Origin: Rhabdothermincola sediminis
Lineage (GTDB): Bacteria > Actinomycetota > Acidimicrobiia > Acidimicrobiales > Acidimicrobilacustridaceae
NCBI RefSeq assembly: GCF_014805525.1
Contig: NZ_JACFSZ010000003.1
Coordinates: forward strand, 182,382-246,381
DNA: 64,000 nt
Reading direction: 5' to 3'
The notes beneath the pieces are model-generated. The model did not search any database, was not told where the DNA came from, and saw nothing but the letters and a program-made list of their open reading frames with translations. Positions 37,141 to 47,283 of the stretch are shown one piece after another. A program made the translations under genes and the position numbers. How positions within the stretch are numbered: position 1 is the stretch's first letter; every line of letters starts with the position of its first letter.

Positions 37141-38196
37141 ATGAGCCGCTACCCCTTCCCCGTCCCGTTCGGCTGGTTCCAGGTGGCCTGGGACCACGAA
37201 CTGGCCCCTGGGCAGGTGCTCCCCCGCTACTACTTCGCCCGCCACCTCGTGCTCTGGCGGGACGAGAGCGGCTCGGTGCACCTGCAGGACGCGTTCTGCC
37301 CCCACCTCGGAGCGCACCTCGGCCACGGAGGCTCCGTGAGGGGCACCGAGATCGAGTGCCCCTTCCACGGCTGGACCTTCGACGGCGAGGGCCGCAACAC
37401 CTGCATCCCTTACAGCGAGCGCACCAACGCCAAGGCTCGCATCCGCTCGTACCCGACCGTCGTGCGCAACGGGCTGATCATGGCCTGGTACCACCCGGAC
37501 GAGACGGTGGGCCCGCAGTGGGAGATCCCCGAGCTGGCGGAGTTCAACGCCGCCGAAGGATTCTCCCAGCCGGTGTGCCGCCGGTACACGGTGCATGCCG
37601 CCTGGCAGGAGCTGGCCGAGAACGGCGCCGACTCCGCACACTTCCGGTACGTCCACAACACCGAGGTGGTGCCCGAGATCGAGGAGTACCGGGCGGAGGG
37701 ACCACACGCCGTCATGCGCTCGTCGCAGAAGTTCCCCACCCCTCGAGGGGTGGTGGAAGGGCGCATCGACGTCGACAACTGGGGACCGGGCTTCGCGTTC
37801 ACCCGGTTCAGCGGCATCGTCGACACCTTCCTCATGGGCTGCAACACCCCCATCGACGAGGACACCTGCGAGCTGCACTTCACCTTCACGGTTCGCAGCC
37901 TCGGTGACGACGGCACCACCTCCAGCGTGGGCGAGGCCTTCGTCAACGAGGTCCACAAGCAGGTCATCGAGGACGGGCCGATCTGGGAGAACAAGGCTCA
38001 CCTCGTACGCCCGGCGCTGGCCGACACCGACGGACCGTTCATGAAGTTCCGCAAGTGGGCTGCGCAGTTCTACGAGGAGGGGCTGCGCGACGACCGGCTG
38101 GTGTGGGAGCCGCCACCGCCCGGCACCTTCGAGTCGACCATGGTCCCCACCGAAGCCACGGCCTCACGCAAGCACCGGGGCAAGAACAGCTCTTGA
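37141..38196 (+). CDS. Rieske non-haem iron oxygenase, KshA-like, B
   Basis: 351 residues. Rieske ligands C53-P-H55 and C73-P-F-H76; iron site ENGADSAHFRYVHN with N161, D164, H167 and H172. The N-terminus SRYPFPVPFGWFQVAWDHEL and FPTPRGVV.GRID segments match the copy at 29260, showing a duplicated module. ATG 37141 is preferred over GTG 37132 because GTGAGGTG stands upstream of the ATG. Substrate is unknown; two diverged copies may act on different ring positions or on different sterol-derived acids. Confidence 0.86.
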   Translation: MSRYPFPVPFGWFQVAWDHELAPGQVLPRYYFARHLVLWRDESGSVHLQDAFCPHLGAHLGHGGSVRGTEIECPFHGWTFDGEGRNTCIPYSERTNAKARIRSYPTVVRNGLIMAWYHPDETVGPQWEIPELAEFNAAEGFSQPVCRRYTVHAAWQELAENGADSAHFRYVHNTEVVPEIEEYRAEGPHAVMRSSQKFPTPRGVVEGRIDVDNWGPGFAFTRFSGIVDTFLMGCNTPIDEDTCELHFTFTVRSLGDDGTTSSVGEAFVNEVHKQVIEDGPIWENKAHLVRPALADTDGPFMKFRKWAAQFYEEGLRDDRLVWEPPPPGTFESTMVPTEATASRKHRGKNSS

Positions 38197-38259
38197 TCGG
38201 CTCGGGCCCCGGACGTGGCTCGGAGGACGCGCCCGGGCCTCGAGCGGTGGGGGAGGCAC

Positions 38260-39462
38260 TTACCGCGCCAGTTTCAGGACCCGGGCCTGGCTCGGATCGA
38301 CGACGTCGCCCGTGCCCCCTCCGCCCCCCATTGCCGGGGGTGGGTAACCCAAGAGCTGCCCGCAGTACTTGATCGATCCGTTCAGGTCGAGACTCGCGAG
38401 GTTCGTGTCGCACACGGGCGAGCCGCTCGAGCCGTTCCCGTAGACCATCCACACCGTCCAGGTGACGACGTACAAGTGCGGCTTGAGTGGATCCGGGACT
38501 CCGGGCGGGCAGTCGTAGGTCGGCCCTTTCCCACTCGAGGACTTCCCGCATCCCTGACGGGCGATCGGGATGAGCATCCCGCACCCACCCGGTGGGAAGC
38601 CGTCCTTGGCCGGAGGGCAGGGCTTCAACCCGCTGACCTGGATGAGGATCTGCGCGTCGAAGCCGTTACCCGTGTACCCGTCGACCCAGGTGTTGAGGGC
38701 CACCCCACTATCGGGCCCCTTGCCCTTGAACTCGTTGCCCGCGCCGCAGTCCGGGAGCTTCGACCACTGCAGCGGGAACCACGCCCCCAGCGCAGTGGGC
38801 TTGATCTTGTCGTCGAGGTCGAGGATGTCCCAGGCGTTCCCGGGGGCCAGATCGGCTCGGCCGCACACGATGAAGGGGCTACCGTCCGTTCGGTACAGCG
38901 GCTGGATGGTGGCAGTGGCGGACGCGCTCGCCGTCAGGCTGTCCGCGCCGAGGAAGGCACCGAACGACAAGGGGCGGGTGTCCTGCGATCGCACCCGCAC
39001 GCCGGCGATCTTGTAACAGCCGGTCTCCGCCGTCGTGCACGCGGTTCCGGAGCCCGGGCGGAAGCGGTCCGTGTCGAGGTTGACGGCGCCGAGGAAGCTC
39101 GGGCTCTGGCAGAAGTCCTCGCCGACCTCGGTCAGAGCTGCGTCGTTGAGCACGAACCGGCAGCTGGCTCCGTCCGCCCCCTGCGCGCCGAGCTCCCGCT
39201 CGATCGCAACCAAGATCTCCGAGTTCGCCGGCGCCGGGGTGCCCGAGCTCGGATCACGGAAGCGGATCTTGTCGACCATCCGGGTACCCGCCATGGCCGC
39301 GGAGTCGGCCGCGTTCTGCATGGTGCGGCGCTGCGCGTAGGCGATGCCACCGTCGACGGCCAGGCCGGTCACCGCCAACAGGGCCACCAGACCGACGGCC
39401 ACGAACACCACGGTGACGCCACGGTCGCCGGTGGCCCGGATCCGTCTGGCACGTGCACGCAT
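38260..39462 (-). CDS. TadG-like pseudopilin/surface protein
   Basis: 400 residues. The N-terminal segment RGVTVVFVAVGLVALLAVTGLAVDGG followed by YAQRRTMQNAADSAAMAGTR is the signature of TadE/TadG-like (PF13400) proteins. One membrane helix anchors a large extracytoplasmic domain rich in Cys (about 14), ending in a Gly-rich tail. ATG 39462 has GAGGAGG 5 bp upstream. It follows the TadE-like gene by 10 bp. Tad pilus ATPase, secretin and prepilin peptidase genes are not in the window. Confidence 0.8.
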   Translation of the reverse strand: MRARARRIRATGDRGVTVVFVAVGLVALLAVTGLAVDGGIAYAQRRTMQNAADSAAMAGTRMVDKIRFRDPSSGTPAPANSEILVAIERELGAQGADGASCRFVLNDAALTEVGEDFCQSPSFLGAVNLDTDRFRPGSGTACTTAETGCYKIAGVRVRSQDTRPLSFGAFLGADSLTASASATATIQPLYRTDGSPFIVCGRADLAPGNAWDILDLDDKIKPTALGAWFPLQWSKLPDCGAGNEFKGKGPDSGVALNTWVDGYTGNGFDAQILIQVSGLKPCPPAKDGFPPGGCGMLIPIARQGCGKSSSGKGPTYDCPPGVPDPLKPHLYVVTWTVWMVYGNGSSGSPVCDTNLASLDLNGSIKYCGQLLGYPPPAMGGGGGTGDVVDPSQARVLKLAR

Positions 39463-39472
39463 CGATGCCTCC

Positions 39473-40555
39473 TCAGTTGACCGTGAAGGTCCCGGTACCG
39501 ATGGTGGCGGTCCCCCATCGGACGATGATCGTCTTGGTGCCGCCCGTCCAGGTGTTGAGCTGGCTCGCACCGATGGTGACGCTGTACGGCGAGCTCGTGC
39601 CGTTGAGGGCGAAGGATTGACCGGTCGTGTTCGACACCTGGACGAACACGGAGAGGTTCGTGCACAACGGGGAGCCGTTGGTCTGGACGGTGATGGTGAG
39701 GTCCTTCTTGAGGGTGCCGTTGCCCTTCTTGCCCACGGGGTCGGGGCTGGCGGTGACCGAGGTGGCCTGACACGCGGGGGGGTTCGTCACCGAGAACGGG
39801 AACGGCCCGAAGGTTCGCTGCTCGCCGTAGACGGTCGATTGCACGTGCACCTGGTAGTCGCCCAGTGGCGTTCCGGGCGTGATGGGCACCGATAGGCTGA
39901 AGGAGCCGTCGGGGCCGACCGTGACCGTCGTTGCCCCCAACAACCCGGGAACGTCGATCGTGACCGGCGCCCCCGGCTCCAACCCCGACCCGCTCACCAC
40001 CATGGTCTGGCCGCCGTAGAAGGTGGTGCTGTTGATGGACACCACCGGGTCCGGCGGCGGCGGGATCGGGGCATCAGGGATGGTGGCCGGCTCGGGCTTG
40101 CCGTTGATCAGCATCCGGGAGCTCGAGGTGAACGTCCGGTCACCGATGATCGAACCCGCAGGGCTCATCGGCCGATAGCGCCACGACACGCGCACCTCGA
40201 CGAGGTCGACGTCCGGGGTCGCGCTGGCGCAGGTGATCGGCGACGCTGACCCGGGGCGGTAACAACGAGCGGTCATGCCCAAGACGGCGCTGCCTCCCAG
40301 GCGGGCCCTGACCGCCTGATCGATGCGCTGCCAGTCCGTGCTCCCGGTGACGTCAGCGCCCTTGTAGTCGAGGATCGCCACCCGCGCGCCGTCGCGGGCT
40401 GCCGACGAGTACTGACTCTGCCGGAACGCCGCGTAGCCGAAGTCGACCATGCCCAGCACGAGGAAGAGCAGCAGTGGCAGCGCGAGGCCCGCCTCGACCA
40501 GGACGGCTCCACGGTCGGTGCCCAGCCGGGCCGGCTCAGGCTGACCTGCCCTCAT
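39473..40555 (-). CDS. TadE-like protein fused to Ig-like (IPT/TIG) domain
   Basis: 360 residues. The TadE motif RGAVLVEAGLALPLLLFLVLGMVDFGYA (Glu near residue 21) and RQSQYSSAARDGAR occupy the first 65 residues. A globular part (to about 150), a Pro-rich hinge and an IPT/TIG-type Ig domain (DPVVSINSTTFYGGQTMVVSGSGL) follow. The last part is a beta-rich repeat-like domain with two Cys. Ig fusions are unusual for TadE pseudopilins and suggest an adhesive or structural surface role. The ATG overlaps the preceding stop (ATGA). Confidence 0.78.
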   Translation of the reverse strand: MRAGQPEPARLGTDRGAVLVEAGLALPLLLFLVLGMVDFGYAAFRQSQYSSAARDGARVAILDYKGADVTGSTDWQRIDQAVRARLGGSAVLGMTARCYRPGSASPITCASATPDVDLVEVRVSWRYRPMSPAGSIIGDRTFTSSSRMLINGKPEPATIPDAPIPPPPDPVVSINSTTFYGGQTMVVSGSGLEPGAPVTIDVPGLLGATTVTVGPDGSFSLSVPITPGTPLGDYQVHVQSTVYGEQRTFGPFPFSVTNPPACQATSVTASPDPVGKKGNGTLKKDLTITVQTNGSPLCTNLSVFVQVSNTTGQSFALNGTSSPYSVTIGASQLNTWTGGTKTIIVRWGTATIGTGTFTVN

Positions 40556-41196
40556 CCCTGGATCACCGCCTCTGCTCGGCCTCGGAGCTTGACCTGGTCC
40601 GTTCCGATGATCGCCGCCACGAGCGGCGTCAGGATCTCGAGGTTCTGGGTCACCTCGACGCTGACCCGGTCGGGGTTCGTGGGCGAGCGGTCGAAGGTGA
40701 TGGGTGTGCCTCCCGACACGGCCACTGGGTTGTCACACGCGGTCGCGCCGGGCGAGTCGGCCGGACCGTTCCAGTAGGGCACTTCGGTCGTCACGCCGGC
40801 CGTGGTCCGCACCCGTGACACCTGGATGTCGTTGCGGGTCACGCCCAACCCCGGGTCCTCGCGCATGACCGCACGGTCGATGCTGCGCCCGCCGTTGCAG
40901 CCGGGGTTCACGTACTGCGGGGAGAACTGGCCGAACGCCGCCCCTTCGCGGGCGGCGTTGGTCAAGCGGTTCCGCAGCTGGGAGGCTCGGCTGAGATCGA
41001 TCGTGCCGAACACGAGGATGGCCAGGAACGGCAGCAGGAGTGCGAACTCGATCAGGGCCGCGCCGCGGTCGTCCCATCGCGTGCTCGGCCGGTCGACGCG
41101 GCTCGACCGCGGGCCATCACCGATCGCCGTGAACCGGTGGTTCACCTCCTCACGCCCGCCTCTTCCTCGCGGCCACCAACCAGAACCGAGCCTCAT
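40552..41196 (-). CDS. TadE-like pseudopilin
   Basis: About 214 residues. RGAALIEFALLLPFLAILVFGTIDLS with RNRLTNAAREGA is the classical TadE N-terminal helix. About 150 extracytoplasmic residues with two Cys follow. The start is uncertain: ATG 41196 is 13 bp after the previous stop, while GTG 41145 abuts a GAGGAG. It forms a three-gene TadE/TadE/TadG block, with overlaps, downstream of the sigma/anti-sigma pair, so it may belong to that regulon. Confidence 0.78.
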   Translation of the reverse strand: MRLGSGWWPRGRGGREEVNHRFTAIGDGPRSSRVDRPSTRWDDRGAALIEFALLLPFLAILVFGTIDLSRASQLRNRLTNAAREGAAFGQFSPQYVNPGCNGGRSIDRAVMREDPGLGVTRNDIQVSRVRTTAGVTTEVPYWNGPADSPGATACDNPVAVSGGTPITFDRSPTNPDRVSVEVTQNLEILTPLVAAIIGTDQVKLRGRAEAVIQG

Positions 41197-41209
41197 GACC
41201 GATCCAGCA

Positions 41210-42007
41210 TCACTTCGGACCTTTGCCCTTGCCCCCTCCGGCTTCTCCACTGCTGCCCTGCCCTCCTCCGGGCGCGCCACCCGCCGCCGGCGGAGGTGCC
41301 CCCGGAGCGTCATCCGCTGGCGGCCCCCCATCGCGCTTGGCCTGTCCCGGTGGCTCGGCCGGACGCCCGACCCCAGCACCGGGTGTTTCACCCGTCCTGC
41401 CCGGCGCCTCCCCCGAGTTTCCCGGGGCGGTACCGCTCCCACCGGGAGCCTCGTCCGAGCGGCCCGGATTCTCGCCACCCTGGCCCGGCGCCTGCTCCGA
41501 ACGCCCAGGGGCTTCCTGTTGACCCGGTGCCTGGTCGGACCGGCCGGGGTTCTCGCCACCCTGGCCGGGGGCATCCTCCGATCGGCCGGGGTCCTCGCCG
41601 CCGTGACCCGGGGCCTCTTCGGACCGGCCCGGTCGATCGTCGGCGTTCGGCAGATCCAACCCGAACGGGTCTGCAATGGCCGCGACCGCATCCTGGATGG
41701 GCGCGGGAAGGAGGTTCGCCCCGGCAGCAGCGGCGAGCCCGCTGCCAGCGAGGAGCACCCCCACCCCGATCCCCGTGGCGACGAGCACCCGCCGCCGTGC
41801 TCGGGGTCGGGGTATCTGCACCGGGGATTGAACCGCAAGCATCGCGTCGAGGTGACGGCGCGCGGTCTGCTCATCCGGGTCGACCAGGAACGCGTCCCGC
41901 AGGTCGGCGACGAGCGCGGCGATCTCGGGCTGCTGCCCTTCCTCACCCGCTCCGGTTCGTCCACGGCCGTAACCTCTCACCGGTGCCTCCCCTGTCGTCT
42001 TCCTCAT
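41210..42007 (-). CDS. Putative membrane anti-sigma factor with Pro/Gly-rich repeats
   Basis: 265 residues. A cytoplasmic N-terminal part (IAALVADLRDAFLVDPDEQTARRHLDAML) precedes one membrane helix (VLVATGIGVGVLLAGSGLAAAAG, about 75-97). An external tail of imperfect 11-13 residue repeats of the type GRSEEAPGxGGE(D/N)P ends in GGGKGKGPK. It follows the ECF sigma gene by 67 bp, the usual place for an anti-sigma factor, but the zinc-binding HxxxCxxC motif is absent. The anti-sigma role is inferred from position and topology. The repeat tail may touch the cell wall and sense stress. Confidence 0.55.
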   Translation of the reverse strand: MRKTTGEAPVRGYGRGRTGAGEEGQQPEIAALVADLRDAFLVDPDEQTARRHLDAMLAVQSPVQIPRPRARRRVLVATGIGVGVLLAGSGLAAAAGANLLPAPIQDAVAAIADPFGLDLPNADDRPGRSEEAPGHGGEDPGRSEDAPGQGGENPGRSDQAPGQQEAPGRSEQAPGQGGENPGRSDEAPGGSGTAPGNSGEAPGRTGETPGAGVGRPAEPPGQAKRDGGPPADDAPGAPPPAAGGAPGGGQGSSGEAGGGKGKGPK

Positions 42008-42074
42008 CGCTGCCCACGCCGGTTTCGATACCGGCCTCCCATCCGATAGGCCTTTCGACCCCCAGGGAGCGGCG

Positions 42075-42647
42075 TTACTCGACCGCCTCCCCGACACCCT
42101 CACCACCGGTGGCCAAGTGTCGCGTCAACGAGGCGAAGCCCCGGCGCAGCAGCGCCTTCACCGCCGTCTCGGGCTTGCCCATCACCTCGGCCACCTGCTT
42201 GACCGGCAGGTCGGCGAGCACCCGCAGCATGAGGGCGGCCCGCTGGTCCTCGGTGAGCTGGTCGAGCGCTTCGAGCACCCCTCGGCTGCGCAGCCGGGCC
42301 AGGGCCTGGGATTCGCCGTCGGTCAGCAGGATCACCCGCTCGCCCATCTCGTCGACGGGGACCGGATCCTCCCGACGGCGGCCCCGGCGACGAAAGTCGT
42401 CGATCATGCGACGGTGGGCGATGGTCAGGAGCCAGGAGCGGAACTGCTGCTCGTCACCGGCGAAGGACGACAGACGTCGCATCATGGATACGAAGACTTC
42501 CGAGGCAGTGTCTTCCGGATCCCTGGCCCCGTTGGCCCTCAGGTAACCGAGCACCAGCGGTGCGACGTCGCGGTAGATGGTCTCGATGGCGCTCGGCTCA
42601 CCGCGCTGAGCGGCAGCCAGCACCTCCGGGAACGGGCCGCCTATCAC
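42075..42647 (-). CDS. ECF-type RNA polymerase sigma factor
   Basis: 190 residues. Region 2 (DPEDTASEVFVSMMRRLSSF, FRSWLLTIAHRRMIDDFRRR) and region 4 (LDQLTEDQRAALMLRVLADLPVKQVAEVMGKPETAVKALLRRG) are complete, with the usual linker between. It directs polymerase to a small regulon, likely including the adjacent anti-sigma and TadE/TadG genes. The GTG start lacks a clear ribosome-binding site. Divergent from the winged-helix regulator, 216 bp away. Confidence 0.9.
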   Translation of the reverse strand: MIGGPFPEVLAAAQRGEPSAIETIYRDVAPLVLGYLRANGARDPEDTASEVFVSMMRRLSSFAGDEQQFRSWLLTIAHRRMIDDFRRRGRRREDPVPVDEMGERVILLTDGESQALARLRSRGVLEALDQLTEDQRAALMLRVLADLPVKQVAEVMGKPETAVKALLRRGFASLTRHLATGGEGVGEAVE

Positions 42648-42863
42648 GGGTGGGCCGACCGGACCGAACCGCCACGGAACGGCCGGCCTGCTGGCCGGTC
42701 ATCAGCGTTCCCACCAACCGCCATGCCCCGTCGCTCACCGGTCACGTCCCGACCACCTCTGAACCCTCGACCGCCGAGTTCCTATCGGCGGCGTCGCCGA
42801 ACCTATCAGCCGAACGAGAATTGACGATTAGTGTCGAGGTCGTTGTCGAGCCGGAGGTGTCCC

Positions 42864-43193
42864 GTGACGTCGACTACCGCGAATGTGGCCGGGCCGGCGA
42901 CACGCCCGGACTGGACCTTCCTCACCAATCACGCCCATGTGCTGCTGTGCATCAGCGCCGACCCGCAGATCCGCCAGCGCGACATCGCCCGGCTGGTCGG
43001 CATCACGGAGCGAGCCGCGCAGAAGATCGTCTCGGAGCTGGAGGCCGGCGGATACCTGGTGCGCGAACGCGTGGGGCGGCGCAACCACTACCGCATCGAC
43101 CGCGACCTTCCACTACGACACCCGCTGGAGTCCGCTCACCGGATCGGCGAGCTGATCGACATCCTCCGACCCGAGCTGCCGCTCGAACGCTGA
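42864..43193 (+). CDS. Winged-helix (MarR-like) transcription regulator
   Basis: 109 residues. The wHTH core is NHAHVLLCISADPQIRQRDIARLVGITERAAQKIVSELEAGGYLVRERVGRRNHY. The recognition helix (ITERAAQKIVSEL) and wing are complete, but the dimerisation helices of true MarR proteins are reduced to HPLESAHRIGELIDIL. GTG 42864 has GGAGG 6 bp upstream. Just before it, TTGACG and TAGTGT elements (42820-42835) may form the promoter. The target is unknown; the nearest genes are the sigma factor and the SDR. Confidence 0.75.
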   Translation: MTSTTANVAGPATRPDWTFLTNHAHVLLCISADPQIRQRDIARLVGITERAAQKIVSELEAGGYLVRERVGRRNHYRIDRDLPLRHPLESAHRIGELIDILRPELPLER

Positions 43194-43208
43194 CGCGCAG
43201 CCAACTGG

Positions 43209-43976
43209 TCAGAAGTCGAGCAGGCCGGGGTCTCCTGCGGTCTGCCCACCGTCCACGACGAACTCCGCGCCCGTGCAATAGGAGCTCTCGTCCGACGCCA
43301 GGAACAGCACCAGCGGGGCGATGTCATCGACCGTGCCCAGCCGTCGCAGGGGGAGCCTGCGCACGAATGGCTCGAAAGCATCGAGCGGGGTGGTCTCGGG
43401 GTCGCGGGTCATGGGGGTGTCGACCCCACCCGGATGGACGGAGTTGACCCGGATGTTCGCCGCGCCCAGCTCGATCGCCGCCGTCTTGGTCAGGCCCCGC
43501 ACCGCCCACTTGCTCGACACGTACGCGCCGACCATCGGGAACCCCACGATGCCCGAGCTGGAGGAGATGTTGACGATGGAGCCTCCCCCTGCCGCCGCCA
43601 TCGCCGGGGCGACGATCTTCATGCCGAGGAAGGTGCCGACCAAGTTGATGTCGAGCACCCGGCGCAAGTCCTGAAGCTCGGTGTCGACGATGCGAGCGAA
43701 GTGCACCACCCCGGCGTTGTTGACCAGCACGTTGGGCGGACCGAAGTCGTCGAGGGTCAGCGCGAGCGCTTCGCGCCACGAGCCCTCGTCAGTCACGTCG
43801 AGATGGATGAAACGGGCTGCCTCGCCCAAACGCCCGGCCAACCGCTGCCCGGCGTCGTCGAGGATGTCGCCGATCACCACTTGCGCGCCCTCGCGCACGA
43901 ACAGCTCGGCCTCGGCAGCGCCCTGCCCCCGGGCAGCGCCGGAGATGATCGCGACCTTCCCCTCGAGCCGACCCAT
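43209..43976 (-). CDS. Short-chain dehydrogenase, hydroxysteroid DH-like
   Basis: 255 residues. NAD-binding SGAARGQG (13-19), NNAGV, and catalytic S139-Y152-K156 (GAYVSSKWA) are present. The beginning MGRLEGKVAIISGAARGQGAAEA is that of actinobacterial 3-alpha(20-beta)-hydroxysteroid dehydrogenase-like SDRs. Last gene of the KstR-like operon (12 bp after the second thiolase-like gene). It probably oxidises a hydroxyacyl-CoA or a steroid hydroxyl. Confidence 0.85.
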   Translation of the reverse strand: MGRLEGKVAIISGAARGQGAAEAELFVREGAQVVIGDILDDAGQRLAGRLGEAARFIHLDVTDEGSWREALALTLDDFGPPNVLVNNAGVVHFARIVDTELQDLRRVLDINLVGTFLGMKIVAPAMAAAGGGSIVNISSSSGIVGFPMVGAYVSSKWAVRGLTKTAAIELGAANIRVNSVHPGGVDTPMTRDPETTPLDAFEPFVRRLPLRRLGTVDDIAPLVLFLASDESSYCTGAEFVVDGGQTAGDPGLLDF

Positions 43977-43988
43977 CGAACCGCCCGC

Positions 43989-45154
<1,166 letters not shown>

Positions 45155-45155
<1 letters not shown>

Positions 45156-46210
45156 CACGCACCCTCCAAGACGCACACCAGGTTCTGCTGCAAGCACGGG
45201 CCGGACGTGGCGTGGGCGACTGCGCGGTCGGCCTCGCCCCTCCAGATGCGGGAGGCCGCCTCTCCGAATCGGATGAGACCTGCCGCCATGATCGGATTGG
45301 CACACAAGGCCCCACCCGAGGGGTTCACCACCACCGCGTCATCCAATGCCAGGGCCTCGCGCAGGATGAGCTCCTGGTGGGTGAACGGCGCGTGCAGCTC
45401 GACCACGTCGACTTTCCCCTCGCCCACGCCGGCGCGCGCCGCGGCCTGCTCGGTGGACACCGACCGTGTCAGGTCTCGGACCCCGAGCGCGTGCGGTTCG
45501 ATGCGATGATCGATCCCCCGGATCCACGCTGGCCGCTCGCAGAGCTCACGAGCGACATCACCCGCCGCCAGCACCACCACGGCCGCGCCGTCGGTGATCG
45601 GGGGGCAGTCATGCTTGCGGAGCGGGGCCACGAACTCCTCCTGCGCGAGGAGGGTGGAGGCGTCAACGTCGCCGGAGAGCTGGGCGAAGGGGTTGCTCTT
45701 GGCCTGTCGCCGCCTCGCCGCGGCGACCTCTGCCATCTGCTCCACCGTGAAGGCCCCCGCCTCGAGTCCGCACCGAGCCTGCAGGGCGGCGAGCGACACG
45801 GAGTCGACCCAGAGCGGGCCGAGGTAGTAGGGGTCGAGCTGTCGGGACAGAACCCGACGGATCTCGCCTGGCGAGGACTTACCGTAGGCGTAGATGAGGG
45901 CCACGTCGATGTGTCCCATCTGCATCTTCACCCACGCCTCGTACAGCGCCCACGCTCCGTCCATGTCCACGTGCGACTCCGAGATCGGCGGCCACGGACC
46001 GAAAGCATCGAGGGTCATCACGAACGAGAACGGCTGGCCGGCGAGGTAATCGGAGCTACCGGAGCAGACGAAGTCGACCCGGTCCTTTCCGATGCCCGCA
46101 CCGCGCAGCGCCTCACCCAGCAGCGGCATGAGCATCTCGACCTCGTTGATGTGCGAGACAGCCCGCTGGTGCTCGGTCTGGGCGAACGAGATGATGGCGA
46201 CGTCCCTCAT
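45155..46210 (-). CDS. Thiolase-fold protein, partner of the DUF35 proteins
   Basis: 351 residues. Starts MRDVAIISFAQTEHQ; ends NPSGGALCANPIMAAGLIRFGEA and GPCLQQNLVCVLEGA. The segment that usually carries the nucleophile reads ISESHVDMDGAWALYEAW, without Cys; C-terminal Cys residues remain. The two thiolase-fold proteins may form one heteromeric enzyme with the DUF35 proteins. The ATG overlaps the DUF35 stop (ATGA); its own stop overlaps the next ATG by one base. Confidence 0.82.
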
Positions 46211-46728
46211 ACGTTGTCCTTGTAGGTCTCGAACGGCGCATCGGGTTCGCCGTTGGGACGGAAGTACTTGATGGACTCGAGCGTGGGGCCGACCTCGTCG
46301 TCGGGCACCCAGACCGCTTCGACCCGCATCCCCATGTGCACCTGGTCGTAGGGCACCTCCTGGATGAGGTGCATGATCGGCAGGTCGGAGTGGTCGAGCA
46401 GGATGAGCGCGCTCACGTAGGGGATCTCCATGAGGTTGCTCATGAAGGGCACGTTCACGATGCAGAACGACGTGACCGTCCCGGTGTGACCGAGCTCGAC
46501 CTCCTCCTCGGTGGGCACACCGTCGGTCGGGCAGGAGCCCCGAGGGGGGACGTAGACCTTCTGGCACACCGGGCAGCGCTGGCCGACCAGGCGCTTCTCG
46601 GCCACGGCCCGCAGGAAACGGGACGTGGCGGCCCCGGCGGTGTAGTTGTAGTGGAGGCTCGCCGGCGTGCGGATCGAGCGCACGGGCTCCAGGTCCCGCA
46701 GCCGGGGTGGCAGGGTGATGTCGCTCAT
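46207..46728 (-). CDS. DUF35 OB-fold protein with zinc ribbon (ChsH2-like)
   Basis: 173 residues. An N-terminal helix is followed by a rubredoxin-like ribbon C52-P-V-C55...C66-P-T-D, then the OB fold (GHTGTVTSFCIVNVPFMSNL; VSALILLDHSDLPIMHLIQEV; VHMGMRVEAVW). DUF35 proteins bind acyl-CoA and channel it to a partner thiolase, aldolase or hydratase. Overlaps by 4 bp with the thiolase-fold gene and by 1 bp with the preceding DUF35 gene, so stoichiometric expression is likely. Confidence 0.88.
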   Translation of the reverse strand: MSDITLPPRLRDLEPVRSIRTPASLHYNYTAGAATSRFLRAVAEKRLVGQRCPVCQKVYVPPRGSCPTDGVPTEEEVELGHTGTVTSFCIVNVPFMSNLMEIPYVSALILLDHSDLPIMHLIQEVPYDQVHMGMRVEAVWVPDDEVGPTLESIKYFRPNGEPDAPFETYKDNV

Positions 46729-47249
46729 CAGTGGACTCCTCCCGCGGTGTCGGCGCCGGCCTCCTCGGGCTCGAAGCACTCGATGTCGAGGATGTGCCCC
46801 TCGCGGTAGCGGACGCCGTCGTCCGCGTCCGGGTCCGCCCCCTCGGGCCGGACCGCTCGCCACCGGGCCCTCACCCGCATGCCCGTGGCCATGCGGGCCG
46901 GATCGCCCCCGGTGTCCACCGCGTGCACCATCGGGGTGTCGGCGCCGTCGAGGGTGATCAGGGCCCAGGCGAACGGGCCGTCGAGGGGCTGGCCGTCGAG
47001 GGGCTCGGCCACCCAGCACCAACTGGTGACCACGCCGGCATCGCCGACCTCGACGATCTCGGTGAGCTCCTCCGCGGTAACCGGGTCGTACTCCACCGGC
47101 GGGACGATCACCCGCCCGTCGGCGGCCCGCACCCCGACCACGAACCCTTCACGCAGCGCGGTGAAGAAGGCGCCGATGACCGGGCCGGTGGTGCGGCTGA
47201 ACGGGTACTCGATGACCAGCGGCGCGATCAGGACATCGGACTCGGGCAT
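46728..47249 (-). CDS. DUF35-like OB-fold protein lacking zinc-ribbon Cys
   Basis: 173 residues. N-terminal FSRTTGPVIGAFFTALREGFVVGVRAADGRVIVPP corresponds to the DUF35 helix and ribbon, but the ribbon cysteines are replaced. The OB fold follows (GDAGVVTSWCWVAEPL; FAWALITLDGADTPMVHAVD; MATGMRVRARW). First gene of the operon; KstR-like site K3 overlaps its promoter. ATG 47249 with GGGGGAG just upstream is preferred to GTG 47252. It probably dimerises with the zinc-binding DUF35 protein. Confidence 0.8.
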   Translation of the reverse strand: MPESDVLIAPLVIEYPFSRTTGPVIGAFFTALREGFVVGVRAADGRVIVPPVEYDPVTAEELTEIVEVGDAGVVTSWCWVAEPLDGQPLDGPFAWALITLDGADTPMVHAVDTGGDPARMATGMRVRARWRAVRPEGADPDADDGVRYREGHILDIECFEPEEAGADTAGGVH

Positions 47250-47283
47250 CACTCCCCCTCGTGCGGCACGGACCCCAGCAGAC

